A stretch of DNA of 64,000 bases from Pseudoclavibacter caeni (GTDB taxonomy: Bacteria > Actinomycetota > Actinomycetes > Actinomycetales > Microbacteriaceae): NCBI RefSeq assembly GCF_008831125.1, contig NZ_WBKA01000004.1, positions 158,426 to 222,425 on the forward strand, in the 5' to 3' direction. The position numbers were made by a program, and so were the translations under genes. The notes below the pieces were generated by a model. It saw nothing but the letters and a program-made list of their open reading frames with translations, did no database searches and had not been told where the DNA came from. Numbering within the stretch: position 1 is the first letter of the stretch; every line of letters starts with the position of its first letter. This document shows positions 17,073-25,665 of this stretch, one piece after another.

Positions 17073-17870
17073 TCAGGCGACGAGGGCGACCGCGGCGTCC
17101 GGCTGGTGCACGCGCACGGTGAACGACTCCTCGAGGTACAGGGCGATTGTGGTCGCGTCGTGCGCCTGATAGCCGATCGACGCATCGCGGCCCAGGTACA
17201 GGGCGGCATCGCCGCCGCGGCGGGAGACGACGACGGGGCTCTCCGCGGCCGGGGCCCAGAGGATGTCGCCGCCGTCGAGCAGGGGCACGAGATTGCCGAG
17301 CATCGGGCGGCCGTGGTCGGTCGTCTCGGCGATGCGGGTGTAGAGCTCCTGCGGCAGCACAAGGTCGTAGGGCCCCTCGACGTTCGCGAGGCGCAGCACG
17401 TTGGCGGCCGCGGCGACCGCGTCGTCCATCTGCTCGAGCTCGGGACGCATGCGCACCGGCTCGTGGGTGCTCGCCTGGGTGAGCCCGACGATGCCGGCCT
17501 CGGCCCAGCCGTGCAGGATCGCCCGGTCCTCGAGGTCGACGAGCCGCTCGACGGCCTCATCGACGGCATCCCACGTCAGATCGAGGGCGCCGCGCTCGAC
17601 GTCATCGACGTCCTGCCGGGCGACGGTGAACGGCACGCGCACCTGCACGAGCGTCTGCACGCGGAACATCCGGGCCTCGACGCCGTCGGAGGTGCCTCCG
17701 ACCTCGAGGTGGCCGAGGTCGACCGAGCCGAGCGCGGGCCCACCCGGAGCAGGCACGTCGATGACGCGGCGGCCGGCGGCACGCAGCCGGAAGGTGTCAC
17801 GCGCGCTGGCGTCGATCTGCTCCCAGGCGGCGTCGGAGATCGGCGCGAGCTGTCTGTGGAGGTTGTTCAT
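17073..17870 (-). CDS. Family 1 encapsulin shell protein
   Basis: Protein of 265 residues that self-assembles into an HK97-fold nanocompartment. The start MNNLHRQLAPISDAAWEQID matches the encapsulin N-terminal helix that receives cargo peptides. GRRVIDVPAPGG, RMFRVQTLVQVRVPF and the C-terminal IGYQAHDATTIALYLEESFTVR region, abbreviated here to its end YLEESFTVR, are family hallmarks. Length equals the usual 264-266. ATG 17870 has AGAGG upstream. The gene follows the DyP gene by 53 bases on the same strand, the standard cargo-shell operon. Also called linocin/Cfp29 in older literature. Confidence 0.95.
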   Translation of the reverse strand: MNNLHRQLAPISDAAWEQIDASARDTFRLRAAGRRVIDVPAPGGPALGSVDLGHLEVGGTSDGVEARMFRVQTLVQVRVPFTVARQDVDDVERGALDLTWDAVDEAVERLVDLEDRAILHGWAEAGIVGLTQASTHEPVRMRPELEQMDDAVAAAANVLRLANVEGPYDLVLPQELYTRIAETTDHGRPMLGNLVPLLDGGDILWAPAAESPVVVSRRGGDAALYLGRDASIGYQAHDATTIALYLEESFTVRVHQPDAAVALVA

Positions 17871-17923
17871 GAGTGGTCCTCTCGGTCGGTGATGGTCTGG
17901 GGGGTCGGCGGCGGACGGGTCGG

Positions 17924-19084
17924 TCATGCTGATGCCGATCCGGCCGTCGTGGCGGAGGTGGGCCCGACCGGCTGCGCGGATGCGGTCGCCCCGGCGCCCG
18001 GGCGGTGCTGGGGGCTGCCGCGCAGGGCGCCCACGCCGAGCGATCCCTCGGCCGGTGCGGGGCCTGCCGGAGCGGCGGCGCGCTTCCACGCGACGTCCGC
18101 GGCGGTCTCACCGGCGGCAACCCCGGTCTGCCCCACGGCGGACGCGGGCACCTGGTCGAGCAGGTCGGGGTCGTCGAGCTCGTCCTGGCTCGGCACGAAG
18201 AACAGCGCGCCGGTCTGGGCGGTGGAGAAGTCGAGGATGCGGTCGGTGGTGCCGGCCGGGTCGCCAAGGAACATGTTGCGCAGCATCCGCTCGGTCGTGG
18301 TGACGTCGGCCGCGTAACCGATGAAGTATGTGCCGAACGTGCCGTCGGCGACCGACCCGAACGGCATGTTGTCGCGCAGGATCTCGTGCTCGGTGCCGTC
18401 GGCATCCTCGATGACGTTCAGGGAGACGTGCGAGTTCGGGGCCTTCTGGCCGTCGGGGATCTCGATGTCCGACAGCTTCGTGCGGCCGATGGCCGCCTCC
18501 TGCTGCTCGACGGTGAGCGCCCGCCAGCCGTCGAGGTCGTGCGTGTACCGCTGCACGATCACGTAGCTGGAGGCGGGATGGTCGCTGTCGTCCCCGGTGA
18601 GCGCGACCTCGGCGCGGGCGGGACCGGTCGGGTTCTCGGTGCCGTCGACGAAGCCGAGCATGTTGCGGGCGTCCCAGTACCGGAACCCGTGCACCTCGTC
18701 GATGATGCGGGCCGTGCCGCGCAGCAGCTCGCCCAGCCGCTGGGCGAGCTCGAAGCACATGTCCATGCGCCCGGCACGGATGTGGAAGAGCAGGTCACCC
18801 GGCGTGGCTGGTGCGCGACGCGGGCCGTCGAGCGGCTGGAACGGATGCAGGTGCTCGGGGCGCGGGGCGGTGAACGCGCGATCCCAGAACGCGGCGCCGA
18901 TGCCGGTCACACAGGTGAGCCCGTCGTCCAGCGACCGCATGCCGACCGCGCGAACGAGACCCGAGACCTCCGCGAGCGCGTCTCGCGCCGCCTGCTCCCG
19001 CCCCGGCTCCACGACGAGCGTCAGGAAGATCGCCGCCGGCGTCACCGGGCCGATCACCGCCTGTGGGATCCGCTGCACTGTCAT
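17924..19084 (-). CDS. DyP-type heme peroxidase, encapsulin cargo
   Basis: Peroxidase of 386 residues. DyP marks are GFVDGTENP (catalytic Asp of the GxxDG motif), VQRYTHDLDGW (distal Arg region), NSHVSLN (proximal heme His) and FGTYFIGY. Near the C-terminus, residues 346-357 read EGSLGVGALRGS, a canonical encapsulin-loading peptide, joined by an Ala/Pro linker. In this protein 29 further residues rich in Ala, Ser, Thr and Gly follow the peptide, where known cargos end almost at once. ATG 19084 has GAGGAGG upstream. It is the first gene of the operon with the shell gene. Role: oxidative-stress enzyme packaged in the compartment. Confidence 0.95.
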   Translation of the reverse strand: MTVQRIPQAVIGPVTPAAIFLTLVVEPGREQAARDALAEVSGLVRAVGMRSLDDGLTCVTGIGAAFWDRAFTAPRPEHLHPFQPLDGPRRAPATPGDLLFHIRAGRMDMCFELAQRLGELLRGTARIIDEVHGFRYWDARNMLGFVDGTENPTGPARAEVALTGDDSDHPASSYVIVQRYTHDLDGWRALTVEQQEAAIGRTKLSDIEIPDGQKAPNSHVSLNVIEDADGTEHEILRDNMPFGSVADGTFGTYFIGYAADVTTTERMLRNMFLGDPAGTTDRILDFSTAQTGALFFVPSQDELDDPDLLDQVPASAVGQTGVAAGETAADVAWKRAAAPAGPAPAEGSLGVGALRGSPQHRPGAGATASAQPVGPTSATTAGSASA

Positions 19085-19181
19085 CGCATCCTCCTCGCAG
19101 ACCAAGTCTAGGAGACGCCTGTGACAGGAGCGGGCCACGTTCAGTGTCGGGGAGGCGTGCCACCGCACCGTGCCGCCGGCG

Positions 19182-20576
19182 TCACACCTCGACGCCGAAC
19201 AGCGGGGCGACGGTCTGCCAGACGAGCTGCAGGTTGAGATAGGTCAGCACCGCGGTGGCGAGCCAGCCGAGCGCCACGACCCAGCGGGGGTTGGCGAACC
19301 GTTGGCCCATGATCCGCTTCGAGGAGGTGAACCAGACCAGCGGGACCATCGAGATCGGCAGGGCGATGCAGAGGAACACCTGCGAGTTGACGAGCAGGTC
19401 GTCGAGTGCCTCCTCCTGTCCGCCGTAGATGATGGTGCAGATGACGACCGGGATGACGGCGACGACGCGGGTGATCACCCGGCGCAGCCACAGCGGCATC
19501 CGCATCCTGATGAAGCCCTCCATGATCACCTGGCCGGTGAGCGTGCCCGTGATGGTCGAGTTCTGGCCGGAGGCGAGCAGGGCGACGGCGAACAGGGTGG
19601 CGAGCACGGGGCTGGCGACCGCCCCGGCGATGGCCGGATCCTGCAGCGCGTCGTGCACCGCGGTGAGCGTGCCCAGATCGTTCTGGGCGCCATAGAACAT
19701 GGCGGCGCCGAGCAGCAGCAGCAGGGTGTTCACGATGAAGGCGCAGCTGAGCTGGATGTTGGAATCCCAGGTGGCGAAGCGCACGGCGCGGGCCTTGGCC
19801 TCCTCGTCACCGCGGTCATAGCCGCGAGACTGCACGATCGCCGAGTGAAGATAGAGGTTGTGCGGCATCACGGTGGCCCCCACGATGCCCAGGGCCATGG
19901 TGAGCTGGTCAGGCTGGAGGATCTCGGGGCTGGGGATGAAGCCGGTGAGCACCTGTCCGACATCGGGGCCGGCGATGATCACCTCGTAGACGAACACGAT
20001 CAGGATGGTCGCGATGAGCGTGACCACGATCGCCTCGATCTTGCGGAAGCCGATCTGCAGCAGGAACAGCAGCAGGAACACGTCGAGCACGGTGATGAGC
20101 ACGCCGGCGACCATCGGGATGCCGAACAGCAGGTGGAGTGCGATGGCCGCACCGATCACCTCGGCGATGTCCGTGGCCATGATGGCGAGCTCGGTGACGA
20201 TCCAGAGGACGATGCCGAGCCTCCGGCTGGTGTGGGCCCGGGTGGCCTGCGCCAGGTCCATGCCGGTGACGATGCCGAGCTTGGCGGCCATGTACTGCAG
20301 CAGCATGGCGATCAGGCTCGAGATCAGGATGACCGAGAGCAGCAGATAGCCGAAGTCGGCGCCCCCGCCGATGGAGGTGACCCAGTTGCCGGGGTCCATA
20401 TAGCCGACGGCGACGAGCGCGCCCGGCCCGGAGTAGCGAGCGAGCGTCTTCCAGAAGCCGGTGCCGCGGGGCGGATCCGGGACCGTCCCGTTGATCTCCT
20501 CGAGCGACGGCCCGTTGGCGCGGGTGAACACGCGCGGTCGGTCGACCGCCTCTGCCTCGTGCATGGCTGCATTCAT
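19182..20576 (-). CDS. mntH: Nramp-family divalent metal transporter (MntH)
   Basis: Proton-coupled Mn2+/Fe2+ importer of 464 residues with about 11 membrane segments. The metal-site motifs are DPGNW in the first helix and MPHNLYLHS in the sixth. The GQNSTITGTLTGQ transport signature lies in the second half. ATG 20576 is chosen; an upstream frame extension would run across the promoter. Two inverted copies of a GGGCGACC sequence upstream (20627-20676) could be a metalloregulator operator. It neighbours the encapsulin-DyP operon, so manganese supply and peroxide defence lie side by side, though a functional link is only inferred. Confidence 0.93.
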   Translation of the reverse strand: MNAAMHEAEAVDRPRVFTRANGPSLEEINGTVPDPPRGTGFWKTLARYSGPGALVAVGYMDPGNWVTSIGGGADFGYLLLSVILISSLIAMLLQYMAAKLGIVTGMDLAQATRAHTSRRLGIVLWIVTELAIMATDIAEVIGAAIALHLLFGIPMVAGVLITVLDVFLLLFLLQIGFRKIEAIVVTLIATILIVFVYEVIIAGPDVGQVLTGFIPSPEILQPDQLTMALGIVGATVMPHNLYLHSAIVQSRGYDRGDEEAKARAVRFATWDSNIQLSCAFIVNTLLLLLGAAMFYGAQNDLGTLTAVHDALQDPAIAGAVASPVLATLFAVALLASGQNSTITGTLTGQVIMEGFIRMRMPLWLRRVITRVVAVIPVVICTIIYGGQEEALDDLLVNSQVFLCIALPISMVPLVWFTSSKRIMGQRFANPRWVVALGWLATAVLTYLNLQLVWQTVAPLFGVEV

Positions 20577-20626
20577 GCTGATCTCGATCTTCCTGTCATC
20601 TCTGCCCTCGTATCCGACTCTCCGTG

Positions 20627-20676
20627 TGGGCGACCCAATCAGTTCTAGCACACATATTCCTGAGTTTGGTCGCCCG
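20627..20676 (-). promoter_or_regulatory. Candidate operator upstream of mntH
   Basis: TGGGCGACCCAATCA (20627-20641) and, inverted, CGGGCGACCAAACTCA (20661-20676) flank a minus-strand TAGAAC that could be a -10 box. The spacing and position suggest a repressor site, possibly for a DtxR/MntR-type regulator. The regulator is not in the window and no consensus was tested. Confidence 0.35.
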
Positions 20677-20890
20677 AATTCTTGTCGGCTGCCGCCGGGG
20701 CACCCGCGGTCATCCCATACAGACGGTCGAGCCCCACGACCTGGCGGCGGTCGATGAGACAGCGGAGGCGAACGGGCGCGGAGGCGTCGGAGAGCACCGG
20801 GCAGAGATCGATGGGGGCGATGGGCGGAGAGCCTGAGCCAGCAGGACCGAGGCCCGGGCGGGAGCCCGCAGAAGGGGATCGCGAATAGCA

Positions 20891-20934
20891 GAAGGGCCTC
20901 GAACCAGGTGCGAACACCTGATCCGAGGCCCTTC
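20891..20934 (-). terminator. Terminator of the initiator tRNA gene
   Basis: An 11-base perfect stem (20891-20901 with 20924-20934) encloses a second stem (20905-20910 with 20915-20920). It starts 7 bases after the 3' end of the tRNA. No strong T-tract follows. Confidence 0.75.
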
Positions 20935-20940
20935 GTCTCG

Positions 20941-21014
20941 TTGCGGGGGAAGGATTTGAACCTTCGACCTCCGGGTTATGAGCCCGGCGAGCTACCGAAC
21001 TGCTCCACCCCGCG
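20941..21014 (-). tRNA. Initiator tRNA-fMet (CAT)
   Basis: A cloverleaf of 74 bases without encoded CCA. The anticodon loop CTCATAA sits between GGG and CCC, the three G:C pairs typical of initiator tRNA. The first base C faces A at position 72, the unpaired end that marks formyl-methionine initiators. The T arm reads GGTTCAAATCC. It is single and not part of a tRNA cluster. Confidence 0.96.
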
Positions 21015-21073
21015 GCACAAGAGATCACTATAGCGCCCTCTCTCATGGTGCGCAACTCTCACATGAAGATGCC

Positions 21074-21079
21074 TACTAT
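21074..21079 (+). promoter_or_regulatory. Candidate -10 box for leaderless XRE-cupin regulator mRNA
   Basis: TACTAT ends 6 bases before GTG 21086. There is no ribosome-binding site, and an upstream start would overlap the divergent tRNA gene. This supports GTG 21086. Confidence 0.5.
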
Positions 21080-21085
21080 GGACGG

Positions 21086-21703
21086 GTGTCAGACGCCTCC
21101 GCCACCGACGGCCCGCACGCTCTCGGCCAGATCGGCAGCCGTCTGCGCGTACTGCGCCGGCAGCAGGAGCTCTCTCTGAGAGAGCTGTCCGAACGACTCG
21201 GCATCAGCCCGAGCGCACTCTCGCAGATCGAGAACGGTCGGCTGCAGCCATCCGTGAACCGACTGATCTCCATCATGAACGCCCTCGGTGTCCCCCTCGC
21301 CTTCGCCTTCAACGACCAGTCTGCGCCAGATGCCGAGAGCCCGGCGCCAGCGGTGTCGCCGATAGCCGAGCTGTCCGTGGCGCGGGCCGGGACGATCGAT
21401 CCGATCGACCTGTCGACCGGGGTGCGCTACATTCGACTCACTCCGCATCCGATCCCCGGCATCGAACTGTTCGAATCCGTCTACCCGCCGGGCGCTGCAT
21501 CGAGCCCCGAGGGCGAGTGGCTCTCCCACCAGGGATTCGAGACCGGTCACATGCGAGCGGGCCGTCTCGTCGTCGAGCACGACGGACGACGCATGGTCCT
21601 CGAACGGGGCGACAGTGTCTCGTTCCCGGCCAGGGCGCCGCATCGTCTCGTCAATCCCTCAGCGACCCGCTCGGCGACGATTCTCTGGCTGACGATCCAC
21701 TGA
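21086..21703 (+). CDS. XRE-family transcriptional regulator with C-terminal cupin domain
   Basis: DNA-binding regulator of 205 residues. An N-terminal helix-turn-helix (about 14-68: IGSRLRVLRRQQELSLRELSERLG then SPSALSQIENGRLQPS, shown by key words LSLRELSERLG and ALSQIENGR) is followed by a single cupin fold (about 130-203) ending in RGDSVSFPARAPHRLVNPS. This architecture is common in regulators of amino-acid, purine or hydantoin catabolism, where the cupin senses a small ligand. It converges with, and overlaps by 53 bases, the hydantoin racemase gene, so the permease-racemase operon is its most likely target. The ligand is unknown. Confidence 0.88.
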   Translation: MSDASATDGPHALGQIGSRLRVLRRQQELSLRELSERLGISPSALSQIENGRLQPSVNRLISIMNALGVPLAFAFNDQSAPDAESPAPAVSPIAELSVARAGTIDPIDLSTGVRYIRLTPHPIPGIELFESVYPPGAASSPEGEWLSHQGFETGHMRAGRLVVEHDGRRMVLERGDSVSFPARAPHRLVNPSATRSATILWLTIH

Positions 21704-22502
21704 GCCGGGCCGCAGGCACCCGCACCGCCTGTCGCAGCGCACATCCGCGGGTGACATCACTGGCCCCGGCACGGGTGAATACTGCCATCCCGCCCGTGTA
21801 GGGCTTCGGCGGCGGGGGTGCAAACTCGCCGCGCGAGGAGCCGCGCACCCCGGTCCGTACCAGCCCCTCGGCGAGGGTGACCGCTGCGGACACCCCGTCG
21901 ATGACGGGGATCCCCACCTCCTCTCCGATGGCCCGGCACAGCCCCGCAAGGCCGGCGCAGCCAAGGACGGTTGCATCGGCCCCGTCCTCGTCGCGCGCCG
22001 CTACGGCCTCCGCACGCAGCCGTTCCCAGGCGCCCGACGCAGGGTCCGCGATGGCCAGGACGTCGATCTCCACTGCGCGGACCCGTCGGCATCGGGAGGC
22101 GAACCCATAGGCCTGCGCGAGATCCCAGGCCCGCCCTGCGGTGCGCGACAGCGACGTGATCACCGTGAACGAACGCCCGACCAGCACGGCCTGGTGCATG
22201 GCGGCCTCCGCAATGCCGATCACAGGCCCGGAGGCGATCTCCCGGGCCGCGAGCAGCCCGGGATCGCCGAAGCATGCGATGACATGGGCGTCGGCCCCGG
22301 TCTGCTCGGCCTGATCGATCCGCCGCAGCACACCGGGCACCGCGAGTGCCTCGTCGTAGTGACTCTCGACCGAGGCCGGGCCGCTGTCGGAGCGTTCGAC
22401 GTCGACGACCACGTCGGGACCGGCGACGGCGCGAGCCGCCTCGGCGATGGTGCGGGTCATCCCCGCATCGGTGTTCGGGTTGACGACGTGGATCCGGATC
22501 AC
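21651..22502 (-). CDS. Hydantoin racemase (Asp/Glu racemase superfamily), C-terminally extended
   Basis: Racemizes 5-substituted hydantoins in a two-cysteine mechanism. Catalytic cysteines are Cys77 (ACFGDPG) and Cys182 (LGCAGL). The N-terminus IHVVNPNT is typical. Hydantoin racemases usually end shortly after a KPYTG motif at about residue 236; this one runs on to residue 283 with Arg/Ser/Ala-rich sequence that overlaps the 3' end of the XRE-cupin gene. The GTG start overlaps the permease stop by 4 bases, so the two were coupled. No hydantoinase or carbamoylase gene lies nearby, so an allantoin or other racemase role is possible. Confidence 0.85.
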   Translation of the reverse strand: MIRIHVVNPNTDAGMTRTIAEAARAVAGPDVVVDVERSDSGPASVESHYDEALAVPGVLRRIDQAEQTGADAHVIACFGDPGLLAAREIASGPVIGIAEAAMHQAVLVGRSFTVITSLSRTAGRAWDLAQAYGFASRCRRVRAVEIDVLAIADPASGAWERLRAEAVAARDEDGADATVLGCAGLAGLCRAIGEEVGIPVIDGVSAAVTLAEGLVRTGVRGSSRGEFAPPPPKPYTGGMAVFTRAGASDVTRGCALRQAVRVPAARLSGSSARESSPSGSLRD

Positions 22503-24070
22503 AGGTCCGTCCCATCCACCACCGCCTGCGGCTCAGGAGCTCGCCCGTCGGAGACCCCTTCGCCGGGTTCCACCGGACGGATCATCGGCCGGACGCGCTC
22601 CAGGATCAGGAACGACGCGAACCCGACGACGGCGCCGATGATCCACGAGTAGGTGGCGAGCCATGCGATGGCGGTGAGCAGCACCGCCGTGATCGAGCAG
22701 ACGCCACCGATCACCGTCGCCCAGACGGCGTTCGGGTTGACGCCGCCGTGGAACCAGTAGTGCCCCTTCGAGTCGCGCGAGAACAGGTCGTCAACGACGA
22801 TCCGCTGTCGACTGACGACGTAGTAGCCGGCGATCAAGATGCCGAACAGAGGGCCGATGAGCGCGCCGAGCAGGTCGAGGGTGTAGTGGATGGCCTGCGC
22901 GTTGCCGTACCAGTTCCAGGGGGTCAAGATCACCGAGCCGATCGCCGCGATCAGGCCGCCGGCTCTCCAGCTGATGCGCTTCGGCGCGACGTGGGAGAAG
23001 TCGAAAGCCGGCGAGATGAAGTTAGCCACGATGTTGATCCCGACTGTCGCGATCACGAAGGTGAGGCCGCCGAGCAGGATCGCGAACCCGGAGTCGATCC
23101 GCTGCACCGTCGCGATGGGGTCGGTGATCAGCTCGCCGTACACCGGGACCGTCAGCGAGGCGGTCACGACGGTCAGGATGGAGAAGAACAGGTAGTTGAC
23201 CGGCAGCCCCCAGAAGTTGCCGCGCTTGACGGCGCCGAAGCCGCGGGCGTAGCGAGAGAAGTCCCCGAAGTTGAGCATCGGCCCGGCGAAGTAGGACACG
23301 ACGAGGGCGATCGCCGAGATCATGACGGGGATGGACTCGGCGAAGCCGAGCTGCTCTCCGGTGTGGACGCTGAGGTCGATCGCCTGGACGCCGCCAGCCT
23401 CGACGAGGAGGTAACCAGTCAGGGCGAGCATCACCACATACACCGCGGGCCCGGCCCAGTCGATGAAGCGCCGTATCGTCTCCATGCCCGTCCAGAACAC
23501 CGCCGCCTGCGCCACCCACAGGATGGCGTAGGAGATCCAGCCGAGCGCGTTCAGTCCGAGGAAGAACACCTCGGTGAGCGCCTGCGACGCCGGGATGAAC
23601 TTCAGGATGACCATGTCGAGCGCCGATGAGGCGAGGTAGGTCTGCACGCCGTACCAGGCCACCGCGATGATCCCGCGCACTAGGGCCGGGATGTTCGCCC
23701 CTATCACGCCGAACACCGATCGTGCCATGACCGGATATGGGACGCCGGTGCGCTCGCTGGGTTTGGCGATGGCGTTCGTGAGGAACATCACGAGCACGAT
23801 GCCGATCACCAGGCACACCAGCACCTGCCAGGAGGCGATCCCCAGGGCGAACAGGCTGCCCGCCGTGACGTAGCCGCCCACGCTGTGGATGTCCGCCATC
23901 CAGAACGCGAGGTAGTTGTAGGCGTTCTAGGTCCGTCGTCGCAGCGGTGCCAGATCCTCGTTGGTCAGCGAGTCGTGGTAGCCCTCTTTGATGACGGCCT
24001 CTCCCGCCGGATGCCTCAGACGAGACTCCAGCGGCTCCCCCACCGCCCCCTCGGTGATGCTTGCAGTCAT
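22499..24070 (-). pseudogene. NCS1 nucleobase/hydantoin permease interrupted by an in-frame amber codon
   Basis: Secondary transporter of the NCS1 family (hydantoin, allantoin or nucleobase:cation symport), with about 12 membrane segments over 523 codons. Translation from ATG 24070 (GGAGA upstream) gives a normal N-terminal cytoplasmic part ending LAPLRRRT, then TAG at 23927-23929, then NAYNYLAFWMADIHSVGGY in the same frame. Family members have Trp at this spot (TWNAYNY-like), so a single TGG to TAG change is the simplest explanation. The downstream frame can restart at ATG 23899, but that would lack the first part of helix 1. It overlaps the racemase start, so decay could also affect coupling. 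Sequencing error or stop suppression cannot be excluded. Confidence 0.85.
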
Positions 24071-24180
24071 GGGCTGTCTCTCCTGATTCTCTCGATGCGT
24101 CGAGCGGTCGCCTTCTTGGTGCGATCGACGAGGCGCGGTGATGAATCTGAAGCTATGACTGAACTTTTTCGCCGGGCTTT

Positions 24181-24198
24181 CCATCGCGTTTCCGATGG
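24181..24198 (-). promoter_or_regulatory. Palindrome upstream of the permease-racemase operon
   Basis: CCATCG and CGATGG flank a 6-base spacer, about 110 bases upstream of the permease start. It lies between the divergent permease and histidine kinase genes. It is a candidate site for the XRE-cupin regulator, on position only. Confidence 0.25.
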
Positions 24199-24264
24199 GT
24201 TTCAGCCGCTCTCCCTCCGCGGATCTCCTCCTCCGGCACGATCCGCCGCGTCCACCGGGCACCG

Positions 24265-24270
24265 TACAGT
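24265..24270 (+). promoter_or_regulatory. Candidate -10 box for leaderless histidine kinase mRNA
   Basis: TACAGT ends 6 bases before ATG 24277, and no ribosome-binding site is seen. This supports ATG 24277 as the start. Confidence 0.45.
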
Positions 24271-24276
24271 GGTCTC

Positions 24277-25665
24277 ATGCCGCGCAGACGAGACCGCACC
24301 CGGGGCGAGGCCGTGCGTCCGCAGCCGGACGTCCCGACCCCGGCCCGCCCGGTCGTCGCCGGGGTCCGCCCCGACCGGTCGCGGCATCCGGGCAGCCGCG
24401 TGTACCGGTGGACGTCGAGGCACCGGCAGACCGTCGACGTGCTGCTCGCACTCGCGCTCGCTCTGGTGTTCCTGCTGCCCGTGCTCGCCTACGGCGATGA
24501 CGCCTCAAGCGGCGACCGCTGGCAGGACGCCGGCTGGCTGCTCATGGCGATCTCCGCGGGGCTCGTCGTCCCGCTCGCTTGGCGGCGCACGGCCCCGGTG
24601 CCCGCGGCGGCGGTGATGGTCGCCGCCTGCCTCGTGCAGGTGACGCTCGGCAGCGAGCCGGTGATCGCCGACGGGCTTGTGCTGATGATGGTCTACGCCC
24701 TCGCCGCATACGCCCCGCGCTGGGCGTCGATCGCCGGGCTGTGGACGGCGCTGGGCGGCGCGGTGCTGTTCACGCTGCGCTACGTCAACCCGTTCGCCAC
24801 GTCGGCGTGGACGGGTGACCCCGTGGTCTCAGGCCCGCAGACCCGCGCCGAGGTGACCTCGGCGATCGTCTCGATGCTCGTCTTCCTCGGTTTCGTCGCG
24901 GCTCTCGTCGTCGTGGTGTGGCTGTTCGGCGACATCACCCGCAGCCGGATGCTGCAGCAGCGCGAGCTCGCCGAGCACGCGGCCCGCCTCGAGCTGCAGC
25001 AGGCGCAGGAGCGCGAGCTCGCCGCCGCCGACGAGCGGGCCCGCATCGCCCGCGAGATGCACGACATCGTCGCCCACTCGCTGTCCGTGATCATCACGCA
25101 GGCCGACGGTGCCCGGTACGCATCCGCGGCCGACCCAGCCGTGGCGCCCCGCACGCTCGCGACGATCGCCGAGACCGGCCGCTCGTCGCTGCGCGAGATG
25201 CGCCGCATCCTCGGCGTGCTGCGCGACGACGATCGGGCCGAGACGACGCCACTGCCGACGCTCGCCGATCTGGACGAACTCGTCGCCACGGTGCGGCTCT
25301 CCGGCCTCGACGTCGCTGTGGACACCACGGGCACCCCCGCCCCGCAGCGTCTCTCCGCCGGCGCGCAGCTCGTCGTCTACCGGGTGGTGCAGGAAGCGCT
25401 GACGAACGTGCTCAAGCACGCCGGCGGCACCCCGCACGCCCGGGTGGCCCTCGACTGGGGTGCCGACACGCTCGGGATCACCGTCGTCGACGACGGCCGC
25501 GGGGTCACACGTGTCGATCTGACCGGCCTGGCTGGTGCGAGGCAGGGCCTGCGCGGCATGCGCGAGCGGATCGAGCTGTTCGACGGCGCGCTCGAGGCCG
25601 GTCCCCGCCCGGGTGGCGGCTTCCGGGTGCGCGCGACCCTGCCTTACGAGGAGGAGTCCCGATGA
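24277..25665 (+). CDS. NarL/DesK-type sensor histidine kinase
   Basis: Membrane sensor kinase of 462 residues. About four to six hydrophobic segments lie between 53 and 217 with almost no extracellular domain, so it probably senses within the membrane. A short coiled coil (222-255) leads to the HisKA_3 box EMHDIVAHSLS with His262 as the phospho-acceptor. The ATPase domain shows VVQEALTNVLKHA and DDGRGV, then GLRGMRERIELFDG. It overlaps the response regulator by 4 bases. With the FtsX-type ABC genes downstream, it resembles systems that react to cell-envelope stress or antimicrobial peptides. Confidence 0.93.
   Translation: MPRRRDRTRGEAVRPQPDVPTPARPVVAGVRPDRSRHPGSRVYRWTSRHRQTVDVLLALALALVFLLPVLAYGDDASSGDRWQDAGWLLMAISAGLVVPLAWRRTAPVPAAAVMVAACLVQVTLGSEPVIADGLVLMMVYALAAYAPRWASIAGLWTALGGAVLFTLRYVNPFATSAWTGDPVVSGPQTRAEVTSAIVSMLVFLGFVAALVVVVWLFGDITRSRMLQQRELAEHAARLELQQAQERELAAADERARIAREMHDIVAHSLSVIITQADGARYASAADPAVAPRTLATIAETGRSSLREMRRILGVLRDDDRAETTPLPTLADLDELVATVRLSGLDVAVDTTGTPAPQRLSAGAQLVVYRVVQEALTNVLKHAGGTPHARVALDWGADTLGITVVDDGRGVTRVDLTGLAGARQGLRGMRERIELFDGALEAGPRPGGGFRVRATLPYEEESR

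Noticed and set aside
20577..20940. Possible small gene between mntH and the tRNA
   Set aside because: No frame with a ribosome site or recognisable protein; it is explained by promoter, operator-like repeats and the tRNA terminator.
20978..21085. An upstream start for the XRE-cupin regulator
   Set aside because: It would begin inside the initiator tRNA gene and lacks a ribosome site; GTG 21086 follows a -10-like box.
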